From: an uncultured Oscillospiraceae bacterium
Lineage (GTDB): Bacteria > Bacillota > Clostridia > Oscillospirales > Oscillospiraceae
NCBI GenBank assembly: GCA_934589835.1
Contig: CAKTOK010000006.1
Location: 1 to 57,962 of the forward strand
Direction of reading: 5' to 3'
Length of the DNA: 57,962 nucleotides
Made by a program: the position numbers and the translations under genes. Positions 52,010 through 57,962 of the stretch are shown here, one piece after another (the stretch's first letter is position 1; each line of letters starts with the position of its first letter). Below the pieces are notes generated by a model. The model worked only from the letters and a program-made list of their open reading frames with translations, was not told the DNA's origin and did not search any database.

Positions 52010-55000
52010 ATGGCAAAATTCAGCGTAAAAAAGCCGCTGACGGTATTTGTGGTCGTGTTGGCGATCGTGGTGCTGGGCGTGGTGGCATATCTGAGGATGA
52101 CGCCGGATCTGCTGCCCAACATGGACTTCCCCTACGTCGTGATCGTGACCACGGACCCGGGCGCCAGTCCCGAGGCGGTGGAGGAGGAGGTCACGCGGCC
52201 CATGGAGCAGTCCATGGCCACGCTGGATCGCATCAAGACCGTGACCTCCACCAGTCAGAACAGCGTGTCCATGGTGATGCTGGAGTTCGAGGAGGGCGTG
52301 AGCATGGACACCGTCAGCGTGGACATCCAGCAGAAGATCTCTGTTTTGCAGGGCCAGTGGAGCGACATGGTGGGCGCGCCCTATGTGCTGAAGATCAACC
52401 CGTCCATGGTGCCGGTAATGGTGGCCGCCGTGTCCCGGGAGGGCACGGATGTGTACCAGCTCAGCGATTTCGTGACCGAGGAGCTTACCGGCAAGCTGGA
52501 GGGCGTCAGCGGCGTGGCCAGCGTGACGGTATCCGGCGCGCTGACGCGGGAGGCCCACGTCATTTTGGATCAGGAGAAGATGGACGCCCTGTCCGCCACG
52601 CTGGCAGACGCGGTGAAGGATCAGCTGAAAAAGGCGGAAAACCAGCTGTACGCCGCGAAGAGGCAGGTGGAGGACGGGGAAAAAGCCCTGTCCGAGGCCA
52701 AGCGGGAGGCGGCGGACGGGATTGCCGGCGCAGTGGGCGATGCAGCGGACGATGCAGCGGACAAGGTCCGCGATAAGCTGAAGGACCTGTACCGTATTCT
52801 GGAGGATACGGATATCAGCGAGTTCGCCGGCGGCATCGTCACCGATCCGGACAAGGGGCTGGAGGAGCTGGAGAAGCAGCTGGAGCAGCTGAAAAAGGAC
52901 GCGGATAAGCTGATCGGCGACATCGAGAGCGGGAGGCTCCGCGCCAGGCTGGAGGGCGAGGTGTCGGATCTGCTGGTGACGCTGATGGACGGTCTGACCC
53001 AGATGACAGGCGCGGAGCTGCAGCTCAGCGAGGCAAAGACCCAGATCGAAAGCGGGCTCAAGCAGATCCAGGACGCCTACAAGAAGGTGGCGGAGCAGAC
53101 CGATCTGGGCGGGTTGCTGTCCCTTTCCACGGTCAGCGGCCTGCTGACCGCCCAGAACTTCTCCATGCCCGCAGGGTACATCGACGACAACAGCGGCGTC
53201 AGCTACATGGTGTCGGTGGGCCAGAGGTTCGAGAGCAGCAGCGAGCTGTCGGAGATGGTGCTGTTTGATCTGGGACTGGAGGGCGTGGCCCCCATCACGC
53301 TGGGCGATGTGGCCACGGTGGTGGTGACGGACAACGCCGACGAGCTGTATACCAAGCTCAACGGCGAGAACGGCATCCTGCTGTCCTTCACGAAGCAGTC
53401 CAACTACGCCACGGCGGAGGTCTCCAACAACATCAGGGACCGGTTCGACCAGCTGACGGCGCAGGATGAGGGGCTGTCCTTCGTGCCCCTGATGGATCAG
53501 GGCGACTACATCTATCTCATTGTGGAGACGATCCTCTCCTCCCTGCTGTGGGGAGCGGTGTTCTCCGTGGTGGTGCTGTTTTTGTTCCTGCGGGACTGGC
53601 GGCCCACCCTTATCACGCTCATTTCTATCCCTGTCAGCGTCATTTTTGCGGTAGTGCTGATGTACTTCACCGGCGTGACCATCAACATGATCTCCCTCAG
53701 CGGTCTGGCGGTGTCGGTGGGTATGCTGGTGGACAACTCGGTGGTGGTCATCGAGAACATCTACCGCCTGCGGGCCAAGGGGGCCACCATCGTACAGGCG
53801 GCTGTGTCCGGCGCGGGGCAGGTGCTGGGCGCGGTAACGGCCTCCACCCTCACTACCGTGTGCGTGTTCGCGCCCATCGTGTTCGTGGAGGGCCTGACGC
53901 GGCAGCTGTTCACCGATCTGGCGCTGACCATCACCTATTCCCTGCTGGCCAGCCTGCTAGTGTCGCTGACGCTGGTGCCGGCCATGGCCGCCGGTATGCT
54001 GCGGCGGGACTTCACGCCCAAGGCGGGGCTGCTGGATAAGCTCTATCCCGCGTACCGCAGGGCCATCGTCTGGTCGCTGGACCACAAGGCCGGCGTGCTG
54101 CTGCTGTCGCTGGTGCTGCTGGTGACCACGGCGTGGGGCGCGGTGAGCCGCGGCTTCACATTTATGCCGGAGATCGATATGAACAACCTGTCCCTGACCG
54201 TCACCATGCCGGAGGACGCCACCCGCGACGAGGCAGTGGCGCTGGCGGATCAGGTGGTGGAGCGGGTCATGACCGTGGACGACGTGGAGGCTGCGGGCTT
54301 TATGATGGGCAGCGGCACCATGGGCGGCCTGAACATGGCGGGCGGCGGCGGGACCTACGACGTCACGGGCTACCTCACCATGCCGGAGGGCACCTTCGGC
54401 TCCGATGCGGGGCGGGAGATCGAGGCGCTGTGCGCCGATCTGCCCTGTACGGTGAAGGCCAGCGGCGTCATGAGCGGTATGATGAGCTATATGACCGGCA
54501 GCGGCGTGTCCCTGTCGGTGTACGGCGACGATATGGAGGACCTGCAGACCGCCGCCCGGGCGCTGGGCCAGCGGATCGGTGAGGTGGAGGGCATCAAGGA
54601 CGTGTCCGACGGACTGGAGGATGCCGCCCCCGCCTTGCAGGTGACGGTGGACCGGAACAAGGCCATGATGAAGGGCATCACCGTGGCGCAGATCTATATG
54701 CAGGTGGCGGCGGCGCTGCAGGACAGCACCACCGTGGCGGAGGTGACGCTGGACGGCGCGGGCATGGAGATGATCGTGGACGCGGCCCAGGAGAGCAAGC
54801 TGACCCGCGAGAAGCTGCTGGAGCTGGTGATCACGCCGGATTCCTCCATGAGCAGCGTGATGAGCGGCGCCATGGGCGGCATGAGCGGTTCGTCCTCCGC
54901 GTCCTCCGGCCTGAGCCAGCTTACCGGCGACAGCGATGAGGAGGAAGATACCTCCTTCCGGCTGGGCGAGGTGGCGGAGGTGCGGGAGACGGTGTCGCTC

Positions 55001-55708
55001 AACAGCATCCAGCGCGACCAGCAGCGGCGGTACATCCCCGTGACGGCAGCGATCGCCGACGGGTACAACGTGACCAAGGTGACGGCGGCGGTGCAGCAGG
55101 CGGTGGCGCCGCTGGACCTGCCGGAGGGCGTGACCGTGGAGTTCAACGGCGAGAGCGAGCAGATCATGGACGCCATGGAGCAGGTGCTGCTGATGCTGCT
55201 GCTGGGTGTGGTGCTGGTGTACCTCATCATGGTGGCCCAGTTCCAGTCCCTGAAGTCCCCGTTTATCGTGATGTTCACCATCCCGCTGGCCTTTACCGGC
55301 GGCTTCCTGGCACTGCTGCTCTCCGGCATCGAGGTATCGGTCATCAGCCTCATCGGCTTCGTGATGCTGGTGGGCATCATCGTCAACAACGGTATCGTGC
55401 TGGTGGACTACATCAATCAGCAGCGTCTGGCGGGCATGGGCCTGCGGGAGGCCGTCATTGACGCAGGCGTTACCCGTCTGCGGCCCATCCTGATGACCAG
55501 CCTGACCACCATTCTGGGCCTGATCGTCACGGCGCTGGCGAAAAACGCCGGTACGGCCCTGATCCAGCCCATCGCACTGGTGTGCATCGGCGGACTGCTG
55601 TACGCCACGCTGATGACGCTGTTCGTGGTGCCGTGTATGTACGAGATCATGAACAGGAAGGCGCTGCGGCAGGTGAACGAGGAGGAGCTGGAGATGCTGG
55701 ATATCTGA
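52010..55708 (+). CDS. RND family efflux permease with a coiled-coil insertion
   Basis: A proton-driven exporter of the AcrB/SwrC superfamily. The 1232-residue product begins with TM1 (about 10-27). Porter subdomains, the helix block near residues 500-660 and a second half complete the RND duplication. The TM4 motif GMLVDNSVVVIEN has the proton-relay Asp followed by Asn, as in Gram-positive members. After ILDQEKMDAL a block of about 180 residues (195-375), almost all helical and rich in Glu/Lys/Ala, interrupts the first porter region. A Ser/Gly/Met-rich linker lies near residues 947-980. No membrane-fusion protein or outer-membrane gene is next to it. Confidence 0.92.
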   Translation: MAKFSVKKPLTVFVVVLAIVVLGVVAYLRMTPDLLPNMDFPYVVIVTTDPGASPEAVEEEVTRPMEQSMATLDRIKTVTSTSQNSVSMVMLEFEEGVSMDTVSVDIQQKISVLQGQWSDMVGAPYVLKINPSMVPVMVAAVSREGTDVYQLSDFVTEELTGKLEGVSGVASVTVSGALTREAHVILDQEKMDALSATLADAVKDQLKKAENQLYAAKRQVEDGEKALSEAKREAADGIAGAVGDAADDAADKVRDKLKDLYRILEDTDISEFAGGIVTDPDKGLEELEKQLEQLKKDADKLIGDIESGRLRARLEGEVSDLLVTLMDGLTQMTGAELQLSEAKTQIESGLKQIQDAYKKVAEQTDLGGLLSLSTVSGLLTAQNFSMPAGYIDDNSGVSYMVSVGQRFESSSELSEMVLFDLGLEGVAPITLGDVATVVVTDNADELYTKLNGENGILLSFTKQSNYATAEVSNNIRDRFDQLTAQDEGLSFVPLMDQGDYIYLIVETILSSLLWGAVFSVVVLFLFLRDWRPTLITLISIPVSVIFAVVLMYFTGVTINMISLSGLAVSVGMLVDNSVVVIENIYRLRAKGATIVQAAVSGAGQVLGAVTASTLTTVCVFAPIVFVEGLTRQLFTDLALTITYSLLASLLVSLTLVPAMAAGMLRRDFTPKAGLLDKLYPAYRRAIVWSLDHKAGVLLLSLVLLVTTAWGAVSRGFTFMPEIDMNNLSLTVTMPEDATRDEAVALADQVVERVMTVDDVEAAGFMMGSGTMGGLNMAGGGGTYDVTGYLTMPEGTFGSDAGREIEALCADLPCTVKASGVMSGMMSYMTGSGVSLSVYGDDMEDLQTAARALGQRIGEVEGIKDVSDGLEDAAPALQVTVDRNKAMMKGITVAQIYMQVAAALQDSTTVAEVTLDGAGMEMIVDAAQESKLTREKLLELVITPDSSMSSVMSGAMGGMSGSSSASSGLSQLTGDSDEEEDTSFRLGEVAEVRETVSLNSIQRDQQRRYIPVTAAIADGYNVTKVTAAVQQAVAPLDLPEGVTVEFNGESEQIMDAMEQVLLMLLLGVVLVYLIMVAQFQSLKSPFIVMFTIPLAFTGGFLALLLSGIEVSVISLIGFVMLVGIIVNNGIVLVDYINQQRLAGMGLREAVIDAGVTRLRPILMTSLTTILGLIVTALAKNAGTALIQPIALVCIGGLLYATLMTLFVVPCMYEIMNRKALRQVNEEELEMLDI

Positions 55709-55713
55709 TTCTG

Positions 55714-55740
55714 ACAGGGAGGGGAACATTTCCCCTCCCT
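55714..55740 (+). terminator. Hairpin after the RND gene
   Basis: CAGGGAGGGGAA-cat-TTCCCCTCCCTG, perfect 12-bp stem, 5 bases after the stop; no T tract follows. Confidence 0.65.
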
Positions 55741-55774
55741 GCGCCGTCTAACGGGATAAAAGGAGGGTGAGAGC

Positions 55775-56560
55775 ATGAAGAAACTGCTTGTTTGCACGCT
55801 GGCGCTGTGCGCCGTGCTGCTGGCCGCCTGCGGCCATCCGGCGGAGACGTTGCCGCTGGAGGGCGGCGATCCGGTGGTCAGTCCCGCGCCGGACCCGTCC
55901 GAGATCACCGGCCAGCTGGCGGCGTATACCGGCGGCAATGTGGACGTGGCGCTGACCATTCCCGACGGCTGGTCGTGGGAGACGCTGGAGGAGGACGGGC
56001 AGGCGGGGCTGCGGTTCTGGAGGACGGAGGATACCGCCGTGGACTTCCGGCTGACCTGCTGGAAGGACGGCTACGGCATCTGCGGCACCGGCGTCACCAC
56101 GGAAGGGGTGATGCTGTCCAGCGGGCAGCAGGCGTGGCAGCATACCGAGGTCTTCGGGGACAAGATCTGGGTGAACATCGCGTTTGTCTTCACGCCGGGG
56201 GACTATGTATGTATGCCCTTCGACGACGGCATGATGGACAAGGCCGCGTGGGACGGCTGCCGCGACGAGGTGCTGGCTATTTTGGGCACGGCTCAGATCG
56301 GGCGGGGCCTCCTGACGGAGCAGGAGGCCATCGCGCTGGCACAGGCGCAGTACGACGGCGCATACGATACGGCGTGGGGGCGGTACGATGTGAAAAACGG
56401 CTGCTGGGCGGTGACGTTTTCAAAGGGCACCGCGGACGGCGGCAACGCCGTGGTGCGCTATGTGGGTAATGACGGCACCGTTTCCGATCAGGAATGCCGG
56501 ATGTGCATCGAGGGCGAATATGATGCGGCAGACACAGCAGACCTGAAAAATAAGCCTTGA
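55775..56560 (+). CDS. Putative lipoprotein of unknown function
   Basis: The 261-residue product has a lipoprotein signal peptide with lipobox LLAACG (Cys19), then a Pro/Asp-rich linker. The middle part (NVDVALTIPDGWSWETLEED onward) resembles the beta-rich domains of other clostridial secreted proteins. The last 75 residues include AIALAQAQYDGAYDTAWGRYDVKNGCWAVTFSKG, which has PepSY/YPEB-like spacing. The start follows aaggaggg. It should sit on the outer face of the membrane. It ends inside the T-box promoter (its TGA is part of TTGACG). Confidence 0.82.
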   Translation: MKKLLVCTLALCAVLLAACGHPAETLPLEGGDPVVSPAPDPSEITGQLAAYTGGNVDVALTIPDGWSWETLEEDGQAGLRFWRTEDTAVDFRLTCWKDGYGICGTGVTTEGVMLSSGQQAWQHTEVFGDKIWVNIAFVFTPGDYVCMPFDDGMMDKAAWDGCRDEVLAILGTAQIGRGLLTEQEAIALAQAQYDGAYDTAWGRYDVKNGCWAVTFSKGTADGGNAVVRYVGNDGTVSDQECRMCIEGEYDAADTADLKNKP

Positions 56561-56585
56561 CGGGCGGGCGAAAAGATGCTATCCT
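56557..56585 (+). promoter_or_regulatory. Promoter of the glycine T-box operon
   Basis: TTGACG (56557-56562), 17-base spacer, TATCCT (56580-56585). The -35 overlaps the stop codon of the preceding lipoprotein gene. Confidence 0.85.
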
Positions 56586-56591
56586 TTTCCC

Positions 56592-56756
56592 GTTACAGGC
56601 GATGAAGGGCGTGGCGGCCCGGAGCTGCGGGAGGCAATGCCCGCCGGATGCCCCGTTACCGGCATGAGAGTGTGGAGCGATCCAAATTCAGGTGGAACCA
56701 CGGACTAACAGCTTAGTTCGCCCTGATGTCAGCAATGACATCAGGGCGTTTTTTTT
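56592..56756 (+). promoter_or_regulatory. Short T-box riboswitch, glycine-type
   Basis: The leader is only about 165 bases. Its T-box is AATTCAGGTGGAACCACGG (56685-56703). The variable base in TGGA is A and pairs with U73, the discriminator of tRNA-Gly. A compact stem I replaces the usual long one: CCCG-gagctg-CGGG (56618-56631) above an unpaired stretch AGGCAAT with GGC (56633-56635) followed by A. It is closed by GGGC/GCCC or, in another fold, GGCGG/CCGCC. A second stem-loop (56648-56665) and a terminator (56719-56756) follow. The nearest synthetase gene is glyS. The full Stem I with AGTA and apical loops is absent. Confidence 0.85.
56719..56756 (+). terminator. Regulated terminator of the Gly T-box
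   Basis: CGCCCTGATGTC-agcaat-GACATCAGGGCG, perfect 12-bp stem followed by eight T; ends 18 bases before the next start codon. Confidence 0.95.
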
Positions 56757-56773
56757 GCGGCGATAAAGGAGCG

Positions 56774-57859
56774 ATGACTGTGAAAAGGAGGCTGCTGGCA
56801 CTGCTGCTGGTGACGGGCCTGCTGGGGCTGACGGCCTGCGGCGCACCGGCGGAGACGGGCGCGCCCACGGGGGAGATCTTCATTTACGGCGAGGAGCACG
56901 CCAACGCCGATTGTCTGGATCGGGAGCTGGCGGTGTGGCAGACATGCTACGGACAGGGGATGCGTCATCTGTTCATTGAGATGGGCGCAGGCTCCACGCT
57001 GCTGCTGAACCGCTGGATGGCGGCGGAGGACGACGCCTACTGGGATATGGTGTACGGCGCCTGCGAGGGGACGCTGTTCCACGCGGAGGCAGTGGCGGAT
57101 TTTTACCACCAGATCAAGGAGACGTGTCCGGACACGGTGTTCCACGGCTTTGACATCGAGCACCAATACGCCAGCTCCGGCGAAAAGGCGCGTCAGCTTC
57201 TGGAGGACGAGGGAAAGACCGGCACCGATGCGTACCGCGAGGTGGAGCGGAGCATCAAGCAGGGCGTCATGTACTATCGGCGCGGTGCCGACGATGAGGC
57301 CGACGTGCAGCGGGAGTACGCTCTGGCGTCTAATTTCTGCGATGCGTTTGACGCGCTGGGCGGCGTCAGCATAGTAGCCTTCTGCGGCGCCGCCCACGCA
57401 GATCCCAATGGAATGGACCATCAGACCGGCACAGTGCCCTCCATGGCGGCCCAGATCGCGGCGCACTACGGCAGCAAGGTAACGCTGACCTGCGCCAATC
57501 TGGCGCGGGTGGAAAAGCCGGAGCTGACACCGATCCGCACGGATACGCTGACCATCGCCGGAAAGGCGTATACGGCGTCCTACTTCGGAGAGCAGGACAT
57601 ATCCGGCTGGAGCAAATATGCCAGCCGCGAGTTCTGGCGCGTGGAGGATGGATACGACGCCTTTTCCGCGTGGCAGACCACGGGCGACCAGCTGCCGGAG
57701 AGCAACTATCCCATGGCGCTGCACCCCAGGGAAGTCTATGCCGTTTTGTACCACCTGCCGGACGGCGGTACGGAGTGGTGGTACGGCGTGTCCACAGACC
57801 AGACGGACTGGTCTGCGGGAATCGTGACCGTGCAGGTAGCGCCGCCGGAGGCGGCTTGA
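56774..57859 (+). CDS. Lipoprotein resembling the EreA/ChaN-type fold
   Basis: The 361-residue product has a lipoprotein signal (MTVKRRLLALLLVTGLLGLTACG; Cys22). Residues IFIYGEEHANADCLDRELAVW and RHLFIEMGAGSTLLLNRWM recall the GExH and FxE motifs of the erythromycin-esterase/ChaN-like superfamily. FCGAAHADPNGMDHQTG may be a second histidine motif. The last 120 residues form a separate domain (ELTPIRTDTLTIAGKAYTAS onward). ATG 56774 follows aaaggag directly after the T-box terminator. glyS follows 41 bases later. The function is unknown; the superfamily call is by motif only. Confidence 0.75.
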   Translation: MTVKRRLLALLLVTGLLGLTACGAPAETGAPTGEIFIYGEEHANADCLDRELAVWQTCYGQGMRHLFIEMGAGSTLLLNRWMAAEDDAYWDMVYGACEGTLFHAEAVADFYHQIKETCPDTVFHGFDIEHQYASSGEKARQLLEDEGKTGTDAYREVERSIKQGVMYYRRGADDEADVQREYALASNFCDAFDALGGVSIVAFCGAAHADPNGMDHQTGTVPSMAAQIAAHYGSKVTLTCANLARVEKPELTPIRTDTLTIAGKAYTASYFGEQDISGWSKYASREFWRVEDGYDAFSAWQTTGDQLPESNYPMALHPREVYAVLYHLPDGGTEWWYGVSTDQTDWSAGIVTVQVAPPEAA

Positions 57860-57900
57860 CCATACAGACCAAAAATATTCACATAAAAGGAGACGATCAC

Positions 57901-57962
57901 ATGAAAAACACCGAAAAGACCATGGATAAGATCGTGGCGCTGTGCAAAAACCGCGGCATCAT
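57901..57962 (+). CDS. glyS: Glycyl-tRNA synthetase (start only)
   Basis: The window ends after 20 complete codons plus 2 bases: MKNTEKTMDKIVALCKNRGI, which matches the N terminus of the dimeric (alpha2) glycyl-tRNA synthetase of clostridia and other bacteria (EKTMxKIVALCKNRGF type). The ATG follows aaaaggag. It is the second gene after the glycine T-box; a weak TTGACC at 57856 without a good -10 is the only sign of a separate promoter. Confidence 0.85.
   Translation, partial: MKNTEKTMDKIVALCKNRGI

Noticed and set aside
57856..57861. TTGACC as an internal glyS promoter
   Set aside because: No acceptable -10 at 16 to 18 bases; the glyS gene is better explained as the second gene of the T-box operon.

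Overview
This is a GC-rich (roughly 60 percent by eye) chromosomal segment from a member of the Clostridia, most like an Oscillospiraceae-type gut anaerobe. The pointers are an Rnf complex, many radical SAM and ferredoxin proteins, T-box leaders in front of tRNA synthetase genes, a sporulation gene (spoVAC), DnaD/DnaI-type replication proteins, and a Firmicutes-style origin region. No rRNA, tRNA, CRISPR array, prophage or transposase was seen.

The centre of the window is the replication origin. dnaA, dnaN, yaaA, recF, remB, gyrB, gyrA, a small membrane protein gene, trmO and rnhA run leftwards on the minus strand (42.2 to 31.5 kb). rpmH, rnpA, yidD, yidC and khpB run rightwards on the plus strand (42.5 to 45.4 kb). 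The dnaA-dnaN gap (40.62 to 40.87 kb) carries six DnaA-box-like sites, a TAG-repeat DnaA-trio and an AT-rich stretch. The dnaA-rpmH gap carries the dnaA promoter, overlapped by DnaA boxes, and a perfect-consensus rpmH promoter.

Left of the origin block lies a long plus-strand region that points towards the origin. From left to right it holds rnfE-rnfA-rnfB, mnmE, degV and prmA; then a minus-strand island of vanW-like, noc, dnaI and a dnaD-like gene; then zapA, a U32 peptidase, dut, maf, mreC, mreD, mrdA (PBP2), a GH13 amylase, parA, parB, serS, mscL, rsmG, a minD-like gene and an MgsA-like gene; then an aspartate T-box with an unknown membrane gene, hisS, aspS and an AlaX-like gene; and finally a MATE transporter. 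Three parS-type palindromes flank parAB, and one of them forms the tip of a transcription terminator. Cell-shape, division and chromosome-segregation genes are therefore clustered here.

Right of the origin are a radical SAM/SPASM gene, mutY, tdk, a PflA-like radical SAM gene, a repeat-bearing gap, an unknown gene, a solitary spoVAC, a two-cluster ferredoxin with hemW, a large RND transporter with a coiled-coil insertion, two lipoproteins, a short glycine T-box and the first bases of glyS.

The features most worth following up are the very short glycine T-box that controls a lipoprotein placed before glyS, an MgsA-fold protein that has lost its catalytic aspartate, a duplicated rnhA start forming a coupled upstream ORF, the parS/terminator overlap, and the head-on orientation of many core genes relative to the origin.
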